Source of the DNA: Desulfovibrio inopinatus DSM 10711
Lineage (GTDB): Bacteria; Desulfobacterota; Desulfovibrionia; Desulfovibrionales; Desulfovibrionaceae
NCBI RefSeq assembly: GCF_000429305.1
Contig: NZ_AUBP01000002.1
Span: 186,001 to 250,000, forward strand
Direction of reading: 5' to 3'
DNA length: 64,000 nt
Of the stretch, positions 56,643 to 64,000 are shown one piece after another. Both the position numbers and the translations under genes were made by a program. Position 1 is the first letter of the stretch. The number at the start of each line of letters is the position of its first letter. Below the pieces are notes generated by a model. It did no database searches. It saw only the letters and a list, made by a program, of their open reading frames with translations, and had not been told where the DNA came from.

Positions 56643-57647
56643 ATGCATACCCTTCCGGATTTTGTCGTTGAGCCCATCGAGCTGAAAATTGAGATCACCC
56701 GAGCGTGCAATCTGCGTTGTTCCTTCTGCTACCTCGGCTCCATGGATCGATGGTCAGCCGAAAGCCATATGCCGACTTCCGCCGTCATGGATTGGATCGA
56801 TTGGTGTGTGGACAACGACGTCCCGGCCGTACGCTTCACTGGTGGAGAAGCCACACTCCATCCCGACATCGAGCTTTTGTGTAACTATGCCCAAGTCCGG
56901 AAGCGTTATGTCATCCTGAATTCCAATGGCATGGCTGATCCAGCGCTCTACAACCGCCTGCTCGTCAATGATCTCCGTGTCAGCATTCCTACATTGGACC
57001 CGCAGAGCATGGACGAGATTACAGGATGCTCCGATGTCTTGGCCAAGAAGATTGCGGCCATCGACCAAGCCCTTGCACGAGGTCTTTTCCAGGTGGTCAT
57101 GTTCACGGTCATGACACCTGAGATGTTGGGAAAACTGCACGAGTTTATTCCCTTTTTGCAGGCTCGACCTCAACTGAAGTGGGGGCCGTTGCGCTTCGAG
57201 TCTTCGCCGGACGACCCACGTCCTTTGACGCGCGAGATCATGCAGGCTTTAGCCGAGGAAATGTCTGACCTCATGGACGCGTATCCCGAGACGGTCAAGG
57301 GCATCGGTATCGCGGCGCCATTCTGCAGTGTCACTCCAACGAGCCTTGGAGCTAAAGTCTTCTTTGGCCGGGGCAGGGCCTGCGGCCCCTTCAAGGCCCT
57401 GAACGTGAATTTTGACGGCATGCTCACAGCCTGTTTCGGCACCTGTGAATTGTTCACGCAGGGATCGCTTGACGACGTCCGTAACTCGCCGGTGCTTCAT
57501 GCTCATTGTTCCTACGAGGTGCTGCCCGAGGAATGCCATGAGTGTGAATACATCGAGGCTTGTGCCGGCGGTTGCCGTAAACCCGCGACACTGGCCGGTC
57601 ACAATGGTCGACAGGTCGACTACCTCGCGGAGTTTGTCCAGGAATAA
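56643..57647 (+). CDS. Radical SAM enzyme with SPASM-like C-terminus
   Basis: 334 residues. The cluster motif CNLRCSFC (residues ~19-26) is followed by YLGSMDRW; then VRFTGGEATLH (SAM-contacting GGE), VILNSNGMADP, and LRVSIPTLDP. C-terminal Cys groups (GRACGPFKALNVNFDG, LTACFGTCELF, HCSYEVLPEECHECEYIEAC, AGGC) look like a SPASM domain with auxiliary clusters. Many SPASM enzymes modify ribosomal peptides. It is the first gene of a run with three NHLP peptides and a YcaO on the same strand, so a peptide-tailoring role is likely but unproven. Confidence 0.85.
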   Translation: MHTLPDFVVEPIELKIEITRACNLRCSFCYLGSMDRWSAESHMPTSAVMDWIDWCVDNDVPAVRFTGGEATLHPDIELLCNYAQVRKRYVILNSNGMADPALYNRLLVNDLRVSIPTLDPQSMDEITGCSDVLAKKIAAIDQALARGLFQVVMFTVMTPEMLGKLHEFIPFLQARPQLKWGPLRFESSPDDPRPLTREIMQALAEEMSDLMDAYPETVKGIGIAAPFCSVTPTSLGAKVFFGRGRACGPFKALNVNFDGMLTACFGTCELFTQGSLDDVRNSPVLHAHCSYEVLPEECHECEYIEACAGGCRKPATLAGHNGRQVDYLAEFVQE

Positions 57648-57862
57648 CTGTCGTGAGTGCCGGAAACTTCGGTTTTACATCGTGGTCAATATTTGAGTGG
57701 AAATGGAATTCAAAAACGGCTTCTGGCCAAGGACGGCCCGCATCCGGTTCCGATGTCAAGAACTGGAGAGAGCCGCACATTGTCGGGGTTATTCCGGTTA
57801 ACGCACCGGATGCCGCAGAGACGCAAGTATGCCCCACAATCTCATTTTACAGGAGAGCAGTG

Positions 57863-58135
57863 ATGAACGAGATGAATGAACAGCAGAAACAGTGGGCCCG
57901 CATTGTCGCAAAGGCCTGGGCAGATGATGATTTCAAACAGCGCCTTTTGACCGATCCGGCTGCGGTTTTGACCGATGAGGGTGCCAGTTTCCCGGCCGGT
58001 GCTACGGTCCGTGTAGTGGAGTCTCAGGAAAATGAAGCCATATTCGTTTTGCCGACCAGGCCGGCAGATATGGGGCTGCCGGATGAATTAGATGAACGCT
58101 TGGCGGCACATTGGCCCTATATCTATGTGATTTAG
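57863..58135 (+). CDS. NHLP-type precursor peptide P4
   Basis: 90 residues from ATG 57863, with AGGAGA upstream; a longer frame to 57653 is unlikely. Leader: EQQKQWARIVAKAWADDDF, LLTDPAAVLTDEGASFPAG, VESQENEAIFVLPTRP, DERLAA. The tail is HWPYIYVI (8 residues), with no Cys, Ser or Thr. It therefore cannot form azolines; backbone thioamidation, amidine formation or radical crosslinking at aromatic residues is conceivable. It is one of three equal-length peptides in the locus. Confidence 0.85.
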   Translation: MNEMNEQQKQWARIVAKAWADDDFKQRLLTDPAAVLTDEGASFPAGATVRVVESQENEAIFVLPTRPADMGLPDELDERLAAHWPYIYVI

Positions 58136-58191
58136 TTTCATAAAGAGGTTGCTGCAGACCGTTCCTTCACACAAAGCAAGGAGAAGTACCC

Positions 58192-58464
58192 ATGAGCGAA
58201 ATGAACGAACAGCAAAAACAGTGGGCCCGCATCGTGGCCAAGTCTTGGGCGGATGAGGAATTTAAACAGCGCCTTTTGTCCGATCCGACGACGGTTTTAG
58301 CCGAGGAGGGCGTCAGCTTCCCGGCCGGAGCCAAGGTCAGCGTGTTGGAAGCCAAGGAGAACGAAGCTGTACTTGTCCTGCCGACTAAGCCGACGGATGC
58401 CGAACTAGGAGATGTGACCGAAGAGCGCTTGGCGGCGATGGTTGATGCCTTCGGTATATTATAA
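58192..58464 (+). CDS. NHLP-type precursor peptide P5
   Basis: 90 residues with AAGGAG upstream. The leader is nearly identical to P6 (MSEMNEQQKQWARIVAKSW, DPTTVLAEEGVSFPAG, EAKENEAVLVLPTKP, ERLAA). The tail is MVDAFGIL (8 residues), without Cys, Ser or Thr. It differs entirely from P4 and P6 in tail sequence while the leader is conserved, the classic leader/core contrast of RiPP precursors. Confidence 0.87.
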   Translation: MSEMNEQQKQWARIVAKSWADEEFKQRLLSDPTTVLAEEGVSFPAGAKVSVLEAKENEAVLVLPTKPTDAELGDVTEERLAAMVDAFGIL

Positions 58465-58507
58465 ATTGCGGTAAACTCCGCAATCATCCCCAGTAAGGAG
58501 AATATGC

Positions 58508-58780
58508 ATGAGCGAAATGAACGAACAGCAAAAACAGTGGTCTCGCATCGTAGCCAAGTCCTGGGCGGATGAGGAGTTCAAACAGCGTCTTTTGGCCGAT
58601 CCGTCCGCTGTCTTGGCCGAGGAAGGCGTCAGTTTTCCGGCCGGAACCACGGTGAGTGTGTTTGAAGCCAAAGAAAACGAAGCTGTGCTTGTTGTGCCGG
58701 CCAAGCCGACTGATACAGACTTAGCGGAAGTGAACGACGAACGCCTGGCTGCCGCGATCGTCTTCTCCGCGACCTTCTAA
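58508..58780 (+). CDS. NHLP-type precursor peptide P6
   Basis: 90 residues, with AAGGAG upstream of ATG 58508. The leader matches P5 (QQKQWSRIVAKSWADEEF, DPSAVLAEEGVSFPAG, EAKENEAVLVVPAKP, ERLAA). The tail is AIVFSATF (8 residues), with one Ser and one Thr. It ends 136 bp before YcaO copy 3, its probable modifying enzyme. Confidence 0.87.
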   Translation: MSEMNEQQKQWSRIVAKSWADEEFKQRLLADPSAVLAEEGVSFPAGTTVSVFEAKENEAVLVVPAKPTDTDLAEVNDERLAAAIVFSATF

Positions 58781-58915
58781 TCGTATTACGATACAGGCTG
58801 GCCGCTGCGGACAATGTGTCGGGTATCGACGTACGTGTCGGCTCCGTTGCGGCCAGCCGAAATTCTCCACCAAGGACATGTGCAACGCGCATACCCAAGC
58901 CAGGAAGGAAACGAC

Positions 58916-60748
58916 ATGACGACTCAAACGCCCCTCCACGTTGACTCAAACCCCTTCGGCAATCACAAAGACTGTTCTCCCCAGGAAACCGTGGAGCGGA
59001 TCAAATCGATTCTCTATAGTGTGGGCCTCGGCGACAAGGAGCCCATGGCCGAGATACGCTTCAACCCTGCTGCGGGATGCCACTCTCTCCATTTGACGGA
59101 CAAAACGTATCCTCTCCTCGGGGCTAATGGGAAAGGCGCAACCGACGACTACAGCACTGCCAGCGCCTACGCCGAGTTTCTGGAACGACTTCAGTGTTTT
59201 TATCCCCTCTTTTTCGGTCGCCTGGGTGAAATACAGCCCCAAGAACCCATGCACTTTGACGAAGGAGAGCGCACGGTGAGCGACCTTCGGCGTGATGCAC
59301 CGGGCGTGATGAGCGAGCTCCTCGATACAGATGCTGCTCACCCTGATAATACGCTGGTTTGTTTGCCTTTTTGGGATGTGTCACGTGAGAAAATTATACC
59401 TTTACCGTATGAATTCATGACGCATTGTACACTTTCCACGGGGATGAGTTCGGGAAATACGGCGGAGGAGTCCCTGACTCAAGGGATTTGCGAGATTTTG
59501 GAGCGATATGCTGTGCGACTGGTCACGAAGGAAAGAATGAAGATGCCAACGATCCCGTTGGAGACGGCACCCATTGTTTCACCGGGACTACGGGACATTC
59601 TCACGGCGCTGCAGGAGGAGGGATTCGAGGTTATTGCCAAAGACTGCACCAATGGTGGGACCATACCGGTTCTTGCAGTTATTGTAGTGGACAAAGAAAA
59701 TGATCGTTATGGTTTATGCTTTGGAAGCGATCCTGTCTTCGATGTAGCGTTTCAGCGTTGTATTACGGAACTTTATCAGGGAAGGAATGAGCTAGCATAC
59801 TGTTATTCGATGTGGTCACAAGAACGACCTCTTTTGAAAGACATTTATAATAACGTACATAGTTCTTTGTGGATACTGTTGCCGGACGCACCGCCGTGTG
59901 ATTTTTCCCGCGCCTTCACCGCTCCTGGGAAAAGTAACGCGGAGTATCTTTCGTTTGTACGGGATCAAGTCGAAGCAATCGGTGGACGTATCTACATACG
60001 GGATTTTTCCTTCCTGGGATTTCCCGCACACTACACTTATATTGAAAAATTATCTGCGCCTGCACCGCTGAAAGCAGCAGAGTTCGACTATTTTTATGAG
60101 GGATTTGATGAGTCACTTGGTGTTCTTTTTCGTCTCTCCGAGGCCTCTCAACGTGATGTAGAACGACTGGCCGCAGCTTGTGAATCCAAGTTTCGTAGCG
60201 AGCACATTTTTTCTTCTCGATTGGAAGGTCTCCTTGAAAGGTGTTTGTTTCGACTGCCGCTGCATACGTGGATGGAGCCGAAACTGTTTCTGGCCTTTAT
60301 TTACATTGAAGCCGGCCGACTGGACGTTGCGCTCAACATGTTGGAAGAACCGACTGCTCATCCACTCAAGGGCGATGCAGCGGAATTGAGCCAGTTACTG
60401 AGCGCATATTGTCGGTACGCCTCGCAAGGTGAACAGAATATTCTGGAGAGACTGGAAGAAGAGTTTGGAGATGGCCCTTACGGCGCGAGTTTGACGCATC
60501 TGGTGAATATGGACTGGGGAAGCCTCTACGCAAAAGCGCCGGCAGACGCTCCGGGGGGCAAGTTCGAGACTCTCCCCGTTCCTCGTTGTGATAGCCCCTT
60601 TTCCTGTGCCGGGTGCGCCTACAAGCGGAAGTGCTGCCTGGACCGCTTTTTCGAGATCCGTGGCAAAATTCGTAAGGCGTATCGCCCTGTAGATCAGACG
60701 CTGTTGGGCCGGCATTTTTCCAATGGGCATGGGGAAAAAGCCGTGTAA
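58916..60748 (+). CDS. YcaO-family ATP-dependent enzyme, copy 3
   Basis: 610 residues from ATG 58916, with AGGAAGGA upstream; the longer frame to 58814 is not homologous. The layout matches copies 1 and 2: NHKDCSPQETVERI, ANGKGATDDYSTASAYAEF, SSGNTAEESLTQGICEILER, NGGTIPVLAVIVVDK, FGSDPVFDVAFQRCITELYQ, YIRDFSFLGFP, and C-terminal CDSPFSCAGCAYKRKC, then PVDQTLLG. It is the most divergent of the three. The first ~430 bp and last ~350 bp look GC-richer than the middle, which suggests a mosaic gene. A hairpin follows at 60796. Confidence 0.9.
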   Translation: MTTQTPLHVDSNPFGNHKDCSPQETVERIKSILYSVGLGDKEPMAEIRFNPAAGCHSLHLTDKTYPLLGANGKGATDDYSTASAYAEFLERLQCFYPLFFGRLGEIQPQEPMHFDEGERTVSDLRRDAPGVMSELLDTDAAHPDNTLVCLPFWDVSREKIIPLPYEFMTHCTLSTGMSSGNTAEESLTQGICEILERYAVRLVTKERMKMPTIPLETAPIVSPGLRDILTALQEEGFEVIAKDCTNGGTIPVLAVIVVDKENDRYGLCFGSDPVFDVAFQRCITELYQGRNELAYCYSMWSQERPLLKDIYNNVHSSLWILLPDAPPCDFSRAFTAPGKSNAEYLSFVRDQVEAIGGRIYIRDFSFLGFPAHYTYIEKLSAPAPLKAAEFDYFYEGFDESLGVLFRLSEASQRDVERLAAACESKFRSEHIFSSRLEGLLERCLFRLPLHTWMEPKLFLAFIYIEAGRLDVALNMLEEPTAHPLKGDAAELSQLLSAYCRYASQGEQNILERLEEEFGDGPYGASLTHLVNMDWGSLYAKAPADAPGGKFETLPVPRCDSPFSCAGCAYKRKCCLDRFFEIRGKIRKAYRPVDQTLLGRHFSNGHGEKAV

Positions 60749-60795
60749 AAATGCGAAAATCGGGATGCTGCATGATTTCCCGTTGGTATTGAACA

Positions 60796-60842
60796 CCTTC
60801 ACGACCTCTCTGGATAGAAACGTTCCAGGGTGGTCGTGAAGG
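60796..60842 (+). terminator. Terminator-like hairpin after YcaO copy 3
   Basis: Arms CCTTCACGACC / GGTCGTGAAGG with an inner CTGG/CCAG pairing, followed by a T/G-rich stretch. It likely ends the peptide-YcaO transcript, which would separate the transporter gene at 61010. Confidence 0.7.
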
Positions 60843-61009
60843 AGTTTGTGTTTCTTGTCGTTTCTCTTCAATTCTTCCCTCCCAAGGCTCCGGTTCGGGG
60901 CATGGTTGCACCTTCATCTTGCCAACCGAAAAGCGATACTCGACACTTCCCAGAACGCGTCTTGTCGCTTAGAGGAACGCTCAATTCAGATTGAAATGGG
61001 AGTTGTGGT

Positions 61010-61858
61010 ATGACGCAGAAAACCAAAGCCATGCTTCTTCTTGCTGTGACAGCTCTGGTGTGGAGTTCCGGGGGGTTGGCTATAAAACTTGTCGATATGC
61101 ATCCCATGGCGCTGACCGGAGTACGAAGTGGGTTGGCCGCATTGACGCTCATGGTGCTGTTTCGCGGGAAACTGTCGTTTGGGTTTTCTGCGGTCCAACT
61201 CGGCGCGGCGTGCGGGTATGCCGGTTTGCTCATTACGAATGTCGTCGCCACCAAATTGACGACATCTGCCAATGCCATTCTATTGGCGTATACCGCACCG
61301 GTGTACGTAGCCCTGGCGGCACCTTGGTTTCTGCATGAGAAAACACGAAAAAGCGATTGGCTTTTTATCGTGTGTACACTCATCGGTATGGCGCTCTTTT
61401 TTCTCGATAAATTGTCCCCCACGGGGCTGATTGGCAATGGCGTCGCCATGGTGACGGGCCTCTCCTATGCCGTTTTCACCCTATGCATGCGCGCGCAGAA
61501 ATCGTCGTCACCGGTGGAGTCGGTGATATTGGGGCATGGTTTGACGGCCGTATGCGGACTGCTGTTTTTACGTGATGGGTTGCCCGGAATGGAGGGACTC
61601 GTCGGGCTGCTCTATTTGGGAATTGTGCAACAGGGCATATCGCTTGCGCTGTACTCGTGGGCAATCAAGCGTTTGGGAGCGCTTGAAGCAATCTTGATCA
61701 TGACGTTGGAACCGATTTTCAATCCTCTCTGGGTAGCATTGGGCTATGGAGAGCGGCCTGGGCCATGGGCCATCGCCGGCGGGACGCTTGTTGTTGGAGC
61801 TGTGACCTCCCGCGCTATCGTCGCGGCTTGGCGTACCAAACAATATTTGACGAAATAG
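61010..61858 (+). CDS. EamA/DMT-family transporter
   Basis: 282 residues with GGGAG upstream. About ten TM helices in two EamA repeats: MLLLAVTALVWSSGGLAIKL, ITNVVATKLTTSANAILLAY, NGVAMVTGLSYAVFTLCM, AWAI-type LALYSWAIKRLGALEAIL, and LEPIFNPLWVALGYGE. The family exports amino acids and small metabolites across the inner membrane. It lies 260 bp behind YcaO copy 3 on the same strand, but a hairpin separates them. A role in exporting the peptide product is only a possibility. Confidence 0.9.
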   Translation: MTQKTKAMLLLAVTALVWSSGGLAIKLVDMHPMALTGVRSGLAALTLMVLFRGKLSFGFSAVQLGAACGYAGLLITNVVATKLTTSANAILLAYTAPVYVALAAPWFLHEKTRKSDWLFIVCTLIGMALFFLDKLSPTGLIGNGVAMVTGLSYAVFTLCMRAQKSSSPVESVILGHGLTAVCGLLFLRDGLPGMEGLVGLLYLGIVQQGISLALYSWAIKRLGALEAILIMTLEPIFNPLWVALGYGERPGPWAIAGGTLVVGAVTSRAIVAAWRTKQYLTK

Positions 61859-62069
61859 CAATATGCTTCTCCACTACAAACGATGCAGAACAGGGGCGTG
61901 CTCACAAATCCCGCATCGCATTGTACTGTCTAGACGCATTATTGACACATAATTTTCACTGGTCGGACGCGTGCACGGCATGTACGAATTATGTACATAT
62001 GTAAGAATCCCTTCCTTGGCACTATGCTGTTTTTCTTTGAATTTTCTCTTCATTTATGGAGGTTTTCCA

Positions 62070-63194
62070 ATGAATCCGCAAGACGTGAGCCGAAGGGATT
62101 TTTTGTTGATGGGTGCTGTGACGACGGCTGCAGTGGTTGCGCTTCCGAAGTTCAGCCTGGCTGATGTTCGGCAAGTTTCCGTGTCCGACTGTATGGATAT
62201 GTCACCGGAAGAAATGGCCCGTCAGTCCAAGCTGGTAACGGACAGCTACGCTTATCTCATGACAGCCATTGATTCCATTCAAGACCCCGCCCTGCGTAAA
62301 TCTGTGAAAGACATCATTGAGAATCCCGCCCCTACGATGATGACGGGACTCATGGATCCGGCAGCGCGCAAAGATGCCTACGGCAAAATGCAGAGTATGG
62401 GATTTGTGGAAAAAACCAGCGAAGCGGATTTCCTTCCAGCCGGCGATCCTCAAAAATCTCCGCAACCGTTTTTGAGCGCACCCGGAAGCGGATACACGAG
62501 TCATCACGCCTATCCTGGGGGTGTCGTCACGCACACGGCCGCCAACGTGATGTTGTCTCAGGCCCTCTATGATGCCTATAAAAAAACATATGGTTTCGAT
62601 ATGGACCGGGATGTCATCATTGCATCGCAAGTGCTGCACGACCTCCACAAACCCTGGGTATTCCAGTGGGGTGATAATGCTGAATCGCGTACCGAACATC
62701 CTCTTGCCGGAACCGGTCAGCACCACCCGCTTGGTGTGGCGGAATCCATCCATCGCGGTCTGCCGGCGTCGGTCTGTGTGGCCCAGGCCTGTGCGCATAA
62801 CCATCCGGGGTTTGCCAAGGACGAAGAAGGTCCGGTGAATTGGATTAAAGCAGCCTGCGCTCTTGTGGAGAAAGATCCTGTTGCTGCCGGCTTGTTGGCT
62901 GAAGACGGCGCCACGTTGCCTGTTCCGCGTCAGATGGAAGGCTTCATTTGCCACCTCGGCGATCATGATTGGGTGCTCACCGTGCCTGCGGCCAAATGGA
63001 TGATTCCGGTTCTGGAAGAAGTCGCTGTGGAGTCCTACGGACTGAGCGAAGACGATCTGAAAGGACGCAAGTTCAACGCCCTGCGCAATTATGTCTTTTC
63101 GCAGGCAACGATCATGACTTTGTACAATATATACAGCGCCCAAGGTAAAGACGTTCTCAAAAAGACGGTATTTGAAATCGTCAAACCCGTCTAA
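62070..63194 (+). CDS. Tat-exported HD-domain protein
   Basis: 374 residues from ATG 62070, with GGAGG upstream; the frame to 61971 lacks a ribosome site. Tat signal VSRRDFLLMGAVTTAAVVAL with cleavage near SLADV. The mature protein has HD-type metal ligands: HHAYPGGVVTHTAAN, QVLHDLHKPWVFQ, TGQHHPLGVAES, AQACAHNHPGF. It is therefore probably a metal-dependent phosphohydrolase-like enzyme acting outside the cytoplasm, which is unusual for this fold. The substrate is unknown. It is monocistronic; nothing is seen in 61859-62069. Confidence 0.75.
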   Translation: MNPQDVSRRDFLLMGAVTTAAVVALPKFSLADVRQVSVSDCMDMSPEEMARQSKLVTDSYAYLMTAIDSIQDPALRKSVKDIIENPAPTMMTGLMDPAARKDAYGKMQSMGFVEKTSEADFLPAGDPQKSPQPFLSAPGSGYTSHHAYPGGVVTHTAANVMLSQALYDAYKKTYGFDMDRDVIIASQVLHDLHKPWVFQWGDNAESRTEHPLAGTGQHHPLGVAESIHRGLPASVCVAQACAHNHPGFAKDEEGPVNWIKAACALVEKDPVAAGLLAEDGATLPVPRQMEGFICHLGDHDWVLTVPAAKWMIPVLEEVAVESYGLSEDDLKGRKFNALRNYVFSQATIMTLYNIYSAQGKDVLKKTVFEIVKPV

Positions 63195-63382
63195 TTCTGC
63201 ACGTTCACAACGCTTTCACGCGCTCTTTTCCTCTTTTCTTCGATACGGATGAACATTCACGCTGCATGAGGTCATCGATTGCGTCTCCACGGTGAAATCC
63301 TTGATTCACCCTGGAGGCGCAACCTCCTGCGTATGATGCTGTCCGCTTTGCTTGGGTGAACGAAATGGCGTATACGTCGTGA

Positions 63383-64000
63383 ATGGACATACGAGCACAA
63401 ATTCTTCGCCAACTTGACGCCATGGCCGTGAACGAGGGCACAACCGAAACCGTTCTGGATGAAGTCACGTTCTATCGGGCAAGTCAATATATGCCCAAGC
63501 AACCCTTGATTTATAGCCAGGGGTTTTGCATTGCTCTCCAGGGCTTTAAGGCCTGTTATTTCGGTGGGAATGTGCTGACGTATGGCCACGACCAATATCT
63601 TGTGGTGCCAACCATTCTTCCGGCGAAGGCCGAAGTATTTCCGGAAGATGGGAAACCGTTACTTGCGATCTCCATTGCCATTGACCACGAGTATGTTCAT
63701 GACATTCTTGATGCTATGGGGAATGCGTATCCCTATCAAGATCGTGCTGTTCCGGGCATTCCTATGGCCTATTTGGAATCGTTTTCCGATGATCTGCTTG
63801 ATCCGCTTTGGCGTCTCTTGCAAAGTCTCGGCAGTCGGGGCGAAGCCGAGATATTGGCTAAACCGGCCATTCGAGAGGTCTACTATCGGGCTTTACTCGG
63901 CGCAAATGGGCATATTCTCGCTTCGGTTGCCCGGAGTGAATCGCATTATGATCGGATTTGTCAGGTGTTGCGCGATATGCATGACAACTATGCCACTCCG
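63383..64000 (+). CDS. AraC-family transcriptional regulator, N-terminal part
   Basis: An open frame from ATG 63383 (MDIRAQILRQLDAMA) runs through the window end, 206 codons visible. It matches the AraC_N ligand-binding cupin: YSQGFCIALQGFK, YGHDQYLVVPTILPAKAEV, LLAISIAIDHEYV, PAIREVYYRALLGANGHIL. The HTH begins just at the window edge (RICQVLRDMHDNYATP). It likely controls neighbouring genes beyond the window. The start could be elsewhere, as no strong ribosome site precedes it. Confidence 0.85.
   Translation, partial: MDIRAQILRQLDAMAVNEGTTETVLDEVTFYRASQYMPKQPLIYSQGFCIALQGFKACYFGGNVLTYGHDQYLVVPTILPAKAEVFPEDGKPLLAISIAIDHEYVHDILDAMGNAYPYQDRAVPGIPMAYLESFSDDLLDPLWRLLQSLGSRGEAEILAKPAIREVYYRALLGANGHILASVARSESHYDRICQVLRDMHDNYATP

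Noticed and set aside
56245-56671. Short plus-strand ORFs before the radical SAM gene
   Set aside because: No ribosome sites and poor composition; they are most likely leader or intergenic DNA.
33447-60748. Classical azoline (TOMM) biosynthesis
   Set aside because: Cores lack Cys and some lack Ser/Thr. No ThiF-like partner, no dehydrogenase and no PxPxP YcaO tail are visible.

Overview
The window looks like chromosomal DNA of a free-living anaerobic Gram-negative bacterium, most likely a Desulfovibrio-type deltaproteobacterium. This is an inference from gene content: a Tat-exported molybdo/sulfatase lifestyle, an oxygen-independent sulfatase maturase, Mop-type molybdate-binding proteins, a persulfide dioxygenase-rhodanese next to a peroxiredoxin, large PAS-rich hybrid kinases and c-di-GMP enzymes. 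No rRNA, tRNA, CRISPR array, insertion sequence or integrase was seen.

Layout. 1-4.5 kb: end of a radical SAM/SPASM gene overlapping a glycosyltransferase, then a membrane protein/histidine kinase pair on the minus strand. 4.5-13.4 kb: a molybdopterin oxidoreductase preceded by a coupled mini-ORF, a polytopic membrane protein, nicotinamide phosphoribosyltransferase, and an anSME-sulfatase pair. 13.5-17.3 kb: a CHAT protease-STAND NTPase-TPR protein followed by a frame-disrupted coiled-coil membrane gene (candidate defence or cell-death locus). 17.4-25.8 kb: peroxiredoxin, MBL-rhodanese, two Mop proteins, glycerol dehydrogenase, an SDR, and speD/speE. 26-40 kb: a type VI secretion VgrG island (VgrG, DUF2169-pentapeptide, pentapeptide, DUF3540, DUF4150/PAAR-like, small membrane protein). 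This island is split by a YcaO/NHLP peptide cassette. 40-56 kb: GGDEF-EAL, HD-GYP and two very large hybrid kinases, a tandem pair of 53-aa proteins, and a class D beta-lactamase. 56.6-61.9 kb: a second YcaO/NHLP locus with a radical SAM enzyme and an EamA transporter. 62-64 kb: a Tat-exported HD-domain protein and the start of an AraC-type regulator.

The most novel content is the pair of YcaO/NHLP loci. Three ~610-aa YcaO proteins of the E. coli YcaO architecture, not the azoline-synthetase architecture, sit with six nitrile-hydratase-like leader peptides, one of them a pseudogene. The peptides share a long leader ending at a conserved ERLAA block, followed by very short (8-13 residue) hydrophobic, cysteine-free tails. 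One tail has no Ser, Thr or Cys at all, so classical azoline formation cannot be the modification for it. The YcaOs carry a conserved C-terminal CX5CX2CX5C motif. No ThiF/E1-like partner, TfuA, azoline dehydrogenase or NHLM-type exporter is visible. I propose these as an uncharacterised RiPP-like system. All function statements come from reading the sequence and general family knowledge; no searches were run.
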